Assembly (NCBI RefSeq): GCF_964228735.1
Contig: NZ_CAXRBQ010000106.1
Coordinates: 1 to 64,000 of the forward strand
Length of the DNA: 64,000 nt
DNA from: Pontibacterium sp964228735
Lineage (GTDB): Bacteria > Pseudomonadota > Gammaproteobacteria > Pseudomonadales > Balneatricaceae
Direction of reading: 5' to 3'
Below, one piece after another: positions 37,289 through 46,159 of this stretch. Position numbers and translations under genes: made by a program. Position 1 is the stretch's first letter. Each line of letters starts with the position of its first letter. The notes beneath the pieces were generated by a model that was not told the DNA's origin, made no database searches, and saw nothing but the letters and a program-made list of their open reading frames with translations.

Positions 37289-37431
37289 GCGGGCATTGAG
37301 GACTTGGCTGCAACAGAGTGTTCGTTAACCTGTTAAGCAATTCTCTGGTATAGTCCTACTCAGTTTGGGTATCGTACCGGTGCCCGTGATCTCTTCCGTC
37401 GTCCCTGACGGCCGTTTCTATACGTTTCTGA

Positions 37432-38823
37432 ATGTCTGACTATTACACACAAAATCCGGCAGCCCGTTGGCTGGCGCTGGCCAGTATCTGTATTGCTACG
37501 TTTCTGGTCCCGCTGTCGATGTCAGCGATCAACATTGCCCTGCCTGCTATTGCCGATGAGCTGCAGGCCGATGCGGTGCTGCTCAGCTGGGTACCAACCT
37601 CCAACCTGCTGGGCAGCATGATGCTGATGCTGCCTGCCGCGCGTGTGGCAGACATTATCGGGCGCAAGAAGGTGTACATCGTTGGTGTGCTGATGTTCTG
37701 CGTCACCTCGCTGATGGTGATCTGGATCGAAACCATCGAGTGGTTGCTGGTGTCCCGTTTTCTGCAGGGCCTGGCGAGTGCGATGGTGTTTGGCACCGGT
37801 ATGGCGATTGTGACCTCGGTGTTTGCCAACGGTAAACGGGGTACCGCGCTGGGCCTGACCGCAACTTCGGTCTACCTCGGCCTGACCTGCGGTCCGATGA
37901 TCGGTGGCTGGCTCACCGAGGTGTTGGGCTGGCGTTCGGTGTTCTGGGCGCCGGTACCCTTTGCGCTGATCTCGGTATTGCTGGTGGTCATGAACGTGAA
38001 AGGGGAATACAAAGCCGAAGGCAAACAGAAACTCGACTGGGTGGGCAGTGGTTTGTTTGCGCTTTGGATCAGTGCGTTTTTCTTTGGCCTCTCCGGTTTG
38101 CCCGATCCAAGCTACTTCATCTGCCTGCTGGCCGGTGTTGCGCTGTTCTTCCTGTTTCTGCGTCAGCAGGGGAGTGCGGAATATCCACTAGTTCGGTTAA
38201 AGGTGCTGGCCAACAACAAGGTGTTCAGCCGCTCGATGATCTCCAGCGTGTTTATGTACGGCGCGCACTATCCGGTGCTGTTTCTGATGAGCCTGTATCT
38301 GCAGTACCTGAAGGGGATGTCTCCGAGTGAATCGGGGCAGCTGATCCTGCTGCAGGCGCTGGTGATGGCCTGTCTGGCACCGTTTGCCGGGCGCCTGTCT
38401 GATCAGTTTGAACCACGCATTATCGCTACCACCGGTTGTCTGATATATGGCAGCGGTTTTGCCATGTTGCTGTGGATTGATGCCAGCAGTTCGCAGGCTT
38501 ATATCGCCGCGGCATTGCTGGCGCTGGGGATGGGCTTTGGGCTGTTCTCCACGCCCAACAACAACGCCGCGATGGGCTCGGTACCGCCGGATCGTCTCAG
38601 TATTGGTTCTGCGCTGATGAACCTGTCCCGTACCATGGGCAATATGTTCAGTATGACGCTGGTGGTGTTGCTGGTGAACCTGGTGATGGGGGAGGCCGAG
38701 ATTACACCGGAGCAGTACCCGGATCTGTTGCGGGTGATCAAGGTGGCCTTTGCGCTGGCGCTGGCCTATACCCTGGTGGCGGCCTACGCATCCTATTCCC
38801 GTGGTAACGTGCGCAGCGCGTAA
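37432..38823 (+). CDS. MFS transporter, DHA2 (EmrB/QacA-like)
   Basis: 463 residues and about fourteen membrane segments. The N-terminal motifs FLVPLSMSAINIALPAIADE and the loop DIIGRKKVYIVG, followed by GPMIGGWLTEVLGWRSVFW, are typical DHA2-family drug or small-molecule proton antiporters. No membrane-fusion protein gene is adjacent, so it likely acts alone in the inner membrane. The substrate is unknown. A leader hairpin CCGTC / GACGG lies near 37397-37412. Confidence 0.9.
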   Translation: MSDYYTQNPAARWLALASICIATFLVPLSMSAINIALPAIADELQADAVLLSWVPTSNLLGSMMLMLPAARVADIIGRKKVYIVGVLMFCVTSLMVIWIETIEWLLVSRFLQGLASAMVFGTGMAIVTSVFANGKRGTALGLTATSVYLGLTCGPMIGGWLTEVLGWRSVFWAPVPFALISVLLVVMNVKGEYKAEGKQKLDWVGSGLFALWISAFFFGLSGLPDPSYFICLLAGVALFFLFLRQQGSAEYPLVRLKVLANNKVFSRSMISSVFMYGAHYPVLFLMSLYLQYLKGMSPSESGQLILLQALVMACLAPFAGRLSDQFEPRIIATTGCLIYGSGFAMLLWIDASSSQAYIAAALLALGMGFGLFSTPNNNAAMGSVPPDRLSIGSALMNLSRTMGNMFSMTLVVLLVNLVMGEAEITPEQYPDLLRVIKVAFALALAYTLVAAYASYSRGNVRSA

Positions 38824-38902
38824 ATAGGCACAATATACGGCGGCTACCGGTTCGGGCTAATATAGAGGGCAGTATTAGCCTTGATCGAGTAGTGCTGCCT
38901 TC

Positions 38903-40243
38903 ATGTCCCGAAAGCAAGATCTGACATCCCCAACCCACATCGATACCGATGATGCCTGGGTCAGCGTTATCCAGAAGATGGATGAAGCGTACGCTGAGCT
39001 GGTGCATTCACAGGTTGAAGTGGAGGAGAAAAACGCCGAACTGGAGGAAGCCCGAAGCTTTTTCCACAGCATTCAGAGTTCAATGAGTGATGTGCTGATC
39101 GTCTGTGATCAGAACGGTGTGATCGAAGGGGTGAACAAAGCGCTGGAAGCGCTGACCGGACGCGGTGAAGAGGAGCTGATCGGTACCCGCTTTACCGATC
39201 TGGTGGTGCAAAAATACCACGCCAAGATCAACACCTTTATGGGACAACTGCGTATCCAACCGGTGCGGGACTGTGAAGTCGAGCTCATCGGGCGTGAGGG
39301 CGAAGTTCCGCTCTCCATGAACTGCTCCCCACGCAATAACCACCGTGGCCGCCTGATTGGCATGGTGATGCTGGGGCGACCGTTGGGTGAATTGCAGAAA
39401 GCCTACAAGGAACTTAACGCTGCTCACGCCGAGCTGAAACTGGCGCAGGAACGCCTGGTGCAGTCGGAAAAGATGGCTTCACTGGGTCGCCTGGTGGCGG
39501 GTGTGGCCCATGAGCTGAACAACCCGATCAGCTTTGTGTACGGCAACATGCATGCCCTGCAGCGCTACACCGACCGTCTCTGCACCTACTTTGATGCAAT
39601 CAACGAGGGCAACAGCCGCGAACAGCTGCGTGCGATGCGCGAGAAGCTGCGCCTTGATAAAGCGATCCGGGATCTGAACTCGCTGGTGGAAGGTACCATG
39701 GAGGGGGCTGATCGGGTCAAAGAGATCGTCAACGATCTGCGCCAGTTCTCCTCCACCCAGGAATCAGAGAAGGCGCAGTTTGATCTCTCCCACGTGATCA
39801 AGACCGCGCTGCACTGGATCATCAAAGAGAGCAAAACACCGATCGATCTGGTGGATAACGTACCCGATGATCTGACCGCCTTTGGCCACTCCGGCCAGAT
39901 CCACCAGGTGGTGGTCAACCTGATCCAGAATGCCGTGGATGCGATGGAGGGCTGTGATCCCAAACACCTTGAGCTGAGCACCCAGCAGCACGATGGCAAG
40001 GTGATCTTTGAGGTGCGTGATAGCGGCAGCGGCATCCCAGACGACTTTCTCTCCCGCCTGTTTGACCCGTTCTTTACCACCAAACCGGTAGGGCAGGGCA
40101 CGGGGCTGGGGCTCTCGATCAGCTACGGTATAGTGTCCGAGCACGGTGGCGAGCTGGAGATTCTGAATCATCCTGAAGGCGGTGCACTTGCACGCCTGAC
40201 CCTGCTGGCCGAAGAAGACCTGACGGAGGCCAATCATGCCTAA
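38903..40243 (+). CDS. hoxJ: Hydrogen-sensing two-component kinase, HoxJ/HupT type
   Basis: 446 residues, soluble. A short coiled N-terminus and a PAS domain (about 50-165) precede the dimerisation domain with phospho-accepting H203 in LVAGVAHELNNPISFVYGN, a stretch closely like HupT/HoxJ. The ATPase domain has the N-box VVVNLIQNAVDAM, DSGSGIP and GTGLGLSISYG. In Ralstonia and Rhodobacter this kinase receives the signal of the regulatory hydrogenase and acts on HoxA/HupR. Its last 8 bases overlap the small subunit gene, which supports a joint role. The response regulator is not in the window. Confidence 0.88.
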   Translation: MSRKQDLTSPTHIDTDDAWVSVIQKMDEAYAELVHSQVEVEEKNAELEEARSFFHSIQSSMSDVLIVCDQNGVIEGVNKALEALTGRGEEELIGTRFTDLVVQKYHAKINTFMGQLRIQPVRDCEVELIGREGEVPLSMNCSPRNNHRGRLIGMVMLGRPLGELQKAYKELNAAHAELKLAQERLVQSEKMASLGRLVAGVAHELNNPISFVYGNMHALQRYTDRLCTYFDAINEGNSREQLRAMREKLRLDKAIRDLNSLVEGTMEGADRVKEIVNDLRQFSSTQESEKAQFDLSHVIKTALHWIIKESKTPIDLVDNVPDDLTAFGHSGQIHQVVVNLIQNAVDAMEGCDPKHLELSTQQHDGKVIFEVRDSGSGIPDDFLSRLFDPFFTTKPVGQGTGLGLSISYGIVSEHGGELEILNHPEGGALARLTLLAEEDLTEANHA

Positions 40244-41231
40244 TCTGCTCTGGCTGCAGTCCGGTGGTTGTGGTGGCTGCACCATGTCACTGCTCAATGC
40301 CGAATCCCCTGATTTGATGACCCTGCTGGAAGCGGCCGGGATTGACCTGCTCTGGCATCCTTCATTGAGTGAACAAACCGGACGGGAAGTGGCGCAACTG
40401 CTGGAAGCGATTGTCAGTGGTGAACAACCGCTGGATCTGCTCTGCATTGAGGGCTCGATGATGATGGGGCCGCAGGGCACGGGGCGTTTTCATATGCTCG
40501 GTGGAACCGGCAAGCCGATGATCGAGTGGGTACGTGAACTCTCCGCAAAAGCGAAGTACACACTGGCAGTGGGTTCCTGTGCCGCCTACGGCGGTATTAC
40601 CGCGGCAGGTAACAATCACACCGAAGCGACCGGATTGCAGTTTGATGGCGAACTACCCGGCGGTCTTTTAGGCGATGACTATTTATCTGACAGCGGCTTT
40701 CGGGTGGTGAATATCGCCGGTTGTCCAACCCATCCCGATTGGGTGACTGAAACACTGATCAGCATCGCCCTGGGTGAACACAGCGAAGAGAATCTGGATA
40801 CATTGGGACGTCCGCGTATGTATGCGGACCAACTGGTGCACCACGGCTGCAACCGCAACGAATACTACGAGTACAAAGCCAGCGCCACGGCACCGGGTGA
40901 GCGTGGCTGCATGATGGAGAACATGGGCTGCTTGGGTACCCAGGCCCATGCTGACTGCAATATTCGCGACTGGAACGGTCACGGCTCCTGTACCAGCGGT
41001 GGTTACGCCTGTATCAATTGCACGGCACCCGAGTTTGAAGAGCCCGGCCACAGCTTTGGCAAAACACCGAAGATTGCCGGAATCCCGGTGGGGCTGCCAA
41101 CCGATATGCCCAAAGCCTGGTTTGTGGCATTGGCTTCGCTTTCAAAAGCCGCTACGCCTGATCGCCTGAAGGAGAATGCCACCTCCGAGCAATTGATCTA
41201 TCCACCCACCATCCACAAACGCAAAGGTTAA
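40236..41231 (+). CDS. hoxB: Regulatory [NiFe] hydrogenase small subunit, HoxB/HupU type
   Basis: 331 residues. There is no twin-arginine signal peptide; the protein opens directly with the proximal cluster motif GGCGGC (C12 and C15), followed by VGSCAAYGG and NIAGCPTHPDW. The middle and distal cluster ligands are in HHGCNRNEYYEYK, GERGCMMENMGC and SGGYACINC. Absence of the signal peptide marks a cytoplasmic sensor type hydrogenase (group 2b). It carries electrons over three iron-sulfur clusters. It overlaps hoxJ and lies 14 bases before hoxC. Confidence 0.92.
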   Translation: MPNLLWLQSGGCGGCTMSLLNAESPDLMTLLEAAGIDLLWHPSLSEQTGREVAQLLEAIVSGEQPLDLLCIEGSMMMGPQGTGRFHMLGGTGKPMIEWVRELSAKAKYTLAVGSCAAYGGITAAGNNHTEATGLQFDGELPGGLLGDDYLSDSGFRVVNIAGCPTHPDWVTETLISIALGEHSEENLDTLGRPRMYADQLVHHGCNRNEYYEYKASATAPGERGCMMENMGCLGTQAHADCNIRDWNGHGSCTSGGYACINCTAPEFEEPGHSFGKTPKIAGIPVGLPTDMPKAWFVALASLSKAATPDRLKENATSEQLIYPPTIHKRKG

Positions 41232-41245
41232 GCAGGGGCAGCAGT

Positions 41246-42697
41246 ATGAGTCGTATTTTGGTTGGTCCCTTCAACCGTGTGGAAGGGGACCTGGAAGTCT
41301 CACTGGATATCGACGGTAACCAGGTGCGCAGTGCGCGGGTGAATTCACCCCTGTACCGTGGTTTCGAGCAGATCATGCTCGGTCACGATCCGATGGATGC
41401 GCTGGTTTATACACCACGTATCTGCGGAATCTGCTCGGTCAGCCAGTCCGTTGCCTGCGCCCAGGCGCTTGCCAACTTGATGCAGCTGGAGATGCCGGCG
41501 AACGGCCAGCACTGTACCAATCTGGTCCTCGCCAACGAGAATATGACCGACCTGCTCACCCACTTCTATCTGTTCTTTATGCCGGACTTTGCCCGCCCGG
41601 TGTATGCCGGTGAAGACTGGTTTGAAAAAGTGGAACAGCGCTTTAAAGCCACCAAGGGTGATGCCAGCCGTGTCATGCTGCCTGCCCGTGCTGAGTTCCT
41701 GCACCTGATGGGGCTGCTGGCGGGTAAGTGGCCACACACTCTCAGTTTGCAGCCCGGTGGCACGACCAAGCCGGTTGAACCGCAGGAGCGCATCCGCCTA
41801 CTGACTATCACCGCGGCCTTCCGGCGTTTTCTGGAAACGGAGCTGTTTGGTGATGATCTGAATGTGATCGCCAGCCTGAAATCCGTGGCTGAGCTGGAAC
41901 AATGGCGTCAGCAAAAGCCTTGGTACAGCAGTGACTTCCGCACCTTTCTGCACCTGAACGAATCGCTGGAACTGCATAACCTGGGGCGAGCTACTGACCA
42001 GTTCCTCAGTTATGGGACCTATCCTCAGGGGGAGCAGAGAGTCTTTAAATCCGGCATCTACGTAGGAGGTGAACACTTACCCCTCAACAGTGCGGACATC
42101 TCTGAAGACGTATCCCATACCTGGATGGAAAACGGCGACCAGCCCCGTCATCCTTCCCAGGGAAAAACCATCCCGTCCCTGGAAAACGAAGAAGGCTACA
42201 GCTGGTGTAAGTCGCCTCGTCTGAATCACCAGGTAGTCGAAGTCGGTGCTTTGGCCCGTCAACTTATCAACGGCCACCCACTGGCACAGGATCTCGTTAC
42301 GCAACAGGGCGGTAACGTTCACAGCCGTATCGTTGCACGCCTGCTGGAGCTGGCGATCATCATTCCTCAGATGCAGGAGTGGGTAAAAGCGATCGATCCA
42401 AAAGCACCGTTCTGCAATCACACAGAACTGCCTAACAGTGGCTCATCCTTCGGCATGATTGAAGCAGCGCGGGGTTCGCTTGGTCACTGGCTGGAAGTAA
42501 AGAAAGGCAAGATCCACAACTACCAGATCATCGCCCCAACCACCTGGAATTTTTCACCAAGGGATCAGCAAGCAGTGCCGGGAGCTTTGGAACAAGCGTT
42601 GGAAGGTACACCGGTTAGGGAAGGGGAGAGTGAACCGGTTGCGGTTCAGCACGTGGTGCGGTCATTTGATCCGTGCATGGCCTGTACAGTTCACTGA
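41246..42697 (+). CDS. hoxC: Regulatory [NiFe] hydrogenase large subunit, HoxC/HupV type
   Basis: 483 residues. The N-terminal nickel ligands are C60 and C63 in RICGIC, and the C-terminal ones C477 and C480 in DPCMAC. The protein ends immediately at the conserved histidine H483, so it has no C-terminal peptide to be removed by a maturation protease. That is a hallmark of H2-sensing hydrogenases (HoxC, HupV). With HoxB and the kinase it forms an H2 sensor rather than an energy enzyme. It needs Hyp proteins; hypF is 20 kb downstream. Confidence 0.93.
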   Translation: MSRILVGPFNRVEGDLEVSLDIDGNQVRSARVNSPLYRGFEQIMLGHDPMDALVYTPRICGICSVSQSVACAQALANLMQLEMPANGQHCTNLVLANENMTDLLTHFYLFFMPDFARPVYAGEDWFEKVEQRFKATKGDASRVMLPARAEFLHLMGLLAGKWPHTLSLQPGGTTKPVEPQERIRLLTITAAFRRFLETELFGDDLNVIASLKSVAELEQWRQQKPWYSSDFRTFLHLNESLELHNLGRATDQFLSYGTYPQGEQRVFKSGIYVGGEHLPLNSADISEDVSHTWMENGDQPRHPSQGKTIPSLENEEGYSWCKSPRLNHQVVEVGALARQLINGHPLAQDLVTQQGGNVHSRIVARLLELAIIIPQMQEWVKAIDPKAPFCNHTELPNSGSSFGMIEAARGSLGHWLEVKKGKIHNYQIIAPTTWNFSPRDQQAVPGALEQALEGTPVREGESEPVAVQHVVRSFDPCMACTVH

Positions 42698-42755
42698 TCG
42701 AAAGCTGACAGTTGGAAACGTGCCGTCGATCAGAAAGTAAAGGGTAGGAGTGGGA

Positions 42756-43010
42756 TTAGATCCCACAGCCTCCACCTGAACAACCGCCACCTGTCATGCA
42801 TGGTGGGAGGTTCTGGCTCTTCAGGGGATTGCTTTTCACCACGCCACCGGTTGTCAGCAGTTTAGTGATTGGGGAATCCGGTGGTGTATCACCAGGCTCC
42901 ATCCCGGTTACGTCGCACAGGTCCTGCCAATTGGACAGCTTAAGCGCCATCGGATGGCGAGCTTCGTAGATGTTACCTGTCAGTTCGCAACGGTAATCGT
43001 AAGTTGGCAT
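42756..43010 (-). CDS. FmdB-like small zinc-ribbon protein with degenerate metal site
   Basis: 84 residues starting MPTYDYRCE, as in FmdB-type regulatory proteins. In the family two CxxC pairs bind zinc; here only C8 and C32 remain, with T11 and T35 replacing the second cysteines. The C-terminus is an unusual Gly-Cys tail (GGGCSGGGCGI) preceded by PPCMTGG, giving alternative ligands. It is convergent with hoxC, 58 bases away. Function unknown. Confidence 0.8.
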   Translation of the reverse strand: MPTYDYRCELTGNIYEARHPMALKLSNWQDLCDVTGMEPGDTPPDSPITKLLTTGGVVKSNPLKSQNLPPCMTGGGCSGGGCGI

Positions 43011-43463
43011 TTGTTTCTCCAGATGTCTTTCGTCCCTGATTGTGGGGCTACCACGCGTAGCGGCTGATTATACACGGGAATCTGCTTTGTAGCAGATTTC
43101 TATGAATGATTCTGATTCTTATTAATCCAGCCGTTACTTGCCATAATCTTTTCGTAGGTGATTCCGCTTGGGTTAGCGCTGTATGCCTCCTTTCGCAAAC
43201 GGGCTGTGTGGCCGTATGTAGAGGGTGTTACATTTTGTTTGAATTTCAACTTTGGCTTAGGCTGATTAAGCAGAGGTTTTAGCGTATTATCAACGCCTTG
43301 CATTGTGCCTTGTAATCAGCAACTTAGACCTGCTGTTTGTTGTAGTTTTTGGTGCGCGAAGCCGTTTAAACGTACTTGTATTCTTGTTTGAACTTTCAAT
43401 ACTAAACGGAGTGGAAGTCTGTACGTAAATAGCGTTTAACCCGTGTTGGCTGTTAAAGATGTT
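43011..43463. other. Intergenic region before the TonB-dependent receptor
   Basis: The 453 bases are A+T-rich. A hairpin AATCTGCT-TTGT-AGCAGATT lies at 43081-43100. Near 43102-43124 the sequence GAATGATTCTGATTCTTATT has some likeness to Fur-type repeats, but too weakly to call a site. A dubious 67-residue minus-strand frame lies inside (43100-43303). Confidence 0.4.
43100..43303 (-). CDS. Doubtful small ORF, 67 residues
   Basis: An ATG with AAGG five bases upstream opens a frame for a basic, polar peptide (charge-rich KPKLKFKQ segment). I do not recognise it and base composition does not favour coding. It starts about 160 bases before the receptor gene on the other strand, so it may only be chance within a regulatory gap. 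Confidence 0.25.
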   Translation of the reverse strand: MQGVDNTLKPLLNQPKPKLKFKQNVTPSTYGHTARLRKEAYSANPSGITYEKIMASNGWINKNQNHS

Positions 43464-45581
43464 ATGAATTTTCCCTTTTTGATACTCGCTTCAATACTGA
43501 TTCTCGCCTCACGGAGTGTCGTGGCAGAGGTGTCTCCTGTGGATGAGGTGGATTATTCATTGGAAGAGGCTTATTTCTCCACCATCGCATCTGGCCATCT
43601 GGAAGCTGTGCGCAAAGCGCCTGGTGTTATCAGTGTTATCTCTTCCTCTGATATGGAAGCGATGGGTGCGACCCATCTGGATGAGGTATTGGAAGCAGTA
43701 TCCGGTTTGCACGTGGTGCGCTCTGATCTCAACCGTCTGGAACCGGTTTACAGTATTCGGGGCATCCACAGTGGTTTTTCTGCACAGGTCCTGGTTTTGT
43801 TTAACGGTATGGAACTGAAGAACCCATTTAATGGCGGCCTTCCTTCCGCCTTTCGGTTGCCCCTGAATGCCATTGAACGTATCGAAGTGATCAAAGGTGC
43901 AAGCTCTGCGTTGTATGGTGCAGATGCTTACTCGGGTGTGATCAACATTGTGCCTAAAAGGGTAAGGGATTATGCACCTGCGATTGCTCAGATGCGTTTA
44001 GGCAGTTTTGATAGCCGGGATTTCACTGTGCAGTATCAACATCAGGATGCGCTGGGGGCAGGCTACTTTTTCTCACTGGAGCACCAGGAGAGTGGAGGCG
44101 ATCCTTCTCGTACACTTTCACAGGATCTGCAAACCCTGAATGATCTGGCGTATGGAACCAGTGCCTCATTGGCGCCGGGTGAGCTGAATACGAACTATTC
44201 AGTGACCAACATGATGCTGAATGTGGAAAATGATACCTGGAGCTGGAACAACTGGTACTGGAGTAATCTGGATGCAGGCACCGGGCAGGGGGTTGCCCGT
44301 GCATTGGATAAAGACGGATTTGTAGACTCCACGTCGTTTATCTCCCATCTGCAGTATCGCAGTATTGTCGATCATGGTTTGTCGGTAGAGAGCAATCTGA
44401 AATATCACTTTTCTGATGCCGACAGTCTGTTCAAACTGTTTCCTGACAACAGCCGTCTGCCTATCGGCAGTGATGGTAATCCCTTCACGGCTCCGGGTAA
44501 TTTGGTGACATTCACCAATGGTGTAATAGGATCGCCAGCCTATAAAGCACATAAGGGCTACTTTGATACCAGTTTTCAGTTTATTGGATTGGAGAACCAT
44601 ATAGTTCGGGTTCAGTTGGGCGGACAATATGTTGCTCTGCGCACCGGTGAACGCAAAAACTACGGGCCAGGTGTTTTGGACGGCAGTGAGACTGTGGTGG
44701 ATGGATCTTTGACCGACGTAAGCGATCAGTCCGAGGTATTTCTGGCAGATCAGGAGCGTCACAATGTATTTGTTGCATTGCAGGATCAGTGGGATATTCA
44801 GGATTACTGGACGCTGACATTGGGCGGTCGGTTGGATCAATACTCTGACTTTGGTCGGGTCTTTAATCCAAGAATGGGATTGGTATGGGAGCCTGGTCAC
44901 AACTTTACGGGCAAGCTGTTATACGGTGAGGCTTTCCGGGCGCCTTCATTTAGTGAGCTTTATCTAAAGAACAATCCGAGTGGTCTGGGTTCTGAAACCC
45001 TGAAGCCAGAACGTATAAAAACCTACGAGCTGGTCGCAGATTACCAGGCTGCGCCGTCGCTTAGGCTGATTAACACGCTTTACTTCTACAAAGCAGAAGA
45101 CCTGATTGCCAACCGGTTGGTCGGCAGTGTTTTTCAGTTCCAGAATGCGGTGCAACAGGAAGGCTACGGTTTCGAAGTTGAGAGTCACTGGCGTGCCAAC
45201 GATGCGCTGAACCTGAAAGCGCAGTACAGCTACCAACATAGTGAGAACAGCGATACGGGTGAGGCGGTGGCGGACGTGCCCAACCACACAGCCTATTTGG
45301 CGGTGGATTACCGCTTATCGGATCAGTGGCGGTTGCACCTGAACAACCACTGGATCGGCTCCAGCTTCAGGGCGTCAGGTGACAGCCGTGACAAACTGAG
45401 CGGTTATTCCTGGACCACGCTTAAGCTCACCAAAGCGTTTGAGCCTGAAGGTTTGAGTGTTGCCTTGATCGTTAAAAACCTGCTGGATGAAAACGCCCGC
45501 GCACCTGCCTCCTCCATTATTCCGAATGACTACCCACTGGAAGGGCGCAGTATTTGGGGTGAGCTGACCTATCATTTCTGA
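43464..45581 (+). CDS. TonB-dependent outer-membrane receptor
   Basis: About 705 residues from ATG 43464 (a TTG at 43443 is possible). A signal peptide ends near SVVA. The plug domain begins around EAVRKAPGVISVISSSDMEA and carries MGATHLDEVLEAVSGLHV; GASSALYGADAYSGVINIV is the classical plug end. A beta barrel ends in ELTYHF. It could take up a siderophore, cobalamin or another chelate; there is no riboswitch or periplasmic transport gene beside it, so the substrate is unknown. Confidence 0.88.
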   Translation: MNFPFLILASILILASRSVVAEVSPVDEVDYSLEEAYFSTIASGHLEAVRKAPGVISVISSSDMEAMGATHLDEVLEAVSGLHVVRSDLNRLEPVYSIRGIHSGFSAQVLVLFNGMELKNPFNGGLPSAFRLPLNAIERIEVIKGASSALYGADAYSGVINIVPKRVRDYAPAIAQMRLGSFDSRDFTVQYQHQDALGAGYFFSLEHQESGGDPSRTLSQDLQTLNDLAYGTSASLAPGELNTNYSVTNMMLNVENDTWSWNNWYWSNLDAGTGQGVARALDKDGFVDSTSFISHLQYRSIVDHGLSVESNLKYHFSDADSLFKLFPDNSRLPIGSDGNPFTAPGNLVTFTNGVIGSPAYKAHKGYFDTSFQFIGLENHIVRVQLGGQYVALRTGERKNYGPGVLDGSETVVDGSLTDVSDQSEVFLADQERHNVFVALQDQWDIQDYWTLTLGGRLDQYSDFGRVFNPRMGLVWEPGHNFTGKLLYGEAFRAPSFSELYLKNNPSGLGSETLKPERIKTYELVADYQAAPSLRLINTLYFYKAEDLIANRLVGSVFQFQNAVQQEGYGFEVESHWRANDALNLKAQYSYQHSENSDTGEAVADVPNHTAYLAVDYRLSDQWRLHLNNHWIGSSFRASGDSRDKLSGYSWTTLKLTKAFEPEGLSVALIVKNLLDENARAPASSIIPNDYPLEGRSIWGELTYHF

Positions 45582-45638
45582 TTCGTATTCCACAGGGGCT
45601 GAGTGTTTTGCCCCTGTGTGGTCTATCTGGCGACTCTA

Positions 45639-45950
45639 TCAGCCATTCAGTTCAGAAATCTCGATGGCAGTGGCTTCAGCCAATAGCTGCTCGACCGTTT
45701 GTCCTTCTTGTGTGCGTTCCAGACAGGCAAAGCGGTTCTCGCCCTGGTTGGTGCGGTATTCCACATAGATAAACCAAACATCCTGCGGGTTTTGTTGCCT
45801 GTCTTTGCGTTTGCCGTCGGCTAGCCAGATCTTGAGTGGGCGCAGGCTTGCCTTATGGCTGCGGGTAAAGGTGCGTTGCCAGTGGTTATCGGTCACCGGT
45901 TCCAGGTTCAGTTCGGAATCGTGTGCAGAAAGAGTGTGTGCTTCAAACAT
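45639..45950 (-). CDS. Small protein of unknown function, 103 residues
   Basis: A hydrophilic protein with no signal peptide or membrane segment, starting MFEAHTLSAHDSELNLEPVT. It has a compact pattern with several tryptophans and aromatic strands (KIWLADGK, VWFIYVEYR) like a small beta-rich fold. I do not recognise the family. It is convergent with the receptor gene and divergent from the AraC gene. Confidence 0.65.
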   Translation of the reverse strand: MFEAHTLSAHDSELNLEPVTDNHWQRTFTRSHKASLRPLKIWLADGKRKDRQQNPQDVWFIYVEYRTNQGENRFACLERTQEGQTVEQLLAEATAIEISELNG

Positions 45951-46159
45951 GATGGGCTCCCATAGTGTTTATGAGAGCTGACGTGTGGGGCGTACCTGAT
46001 TGGTTGTCGGTCGACCACATCGCTGTTTCACAGCAAACCACCTTGCCCAGGTTTGGCAGGTTGGCGAGGACGTCAGCCCTTCTCTTGATGTATAAGATGA
46101 AGACGTTACTCTACTTCGAGTGTGGTTGAATGGCAAGCGTGCAGAGGAAAGTCAGGGCG

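Noticed and set aside
38903..42697. Reading the hydrogenase genes as an energy-conserving uptake enzyme
   Set aside because: There is no Tat signal on the small subunit, no C-terminal extension on the large subunit, no cytochrome b subunit and no maturation protease gene; the adjacent kinase is of the HoxJ/HupT type.
43102..43124. Fur box before the TonB receptor
   Set aside because: Only some of the NAT repeats match, and the site is 340 bases before the start; too weak to call.
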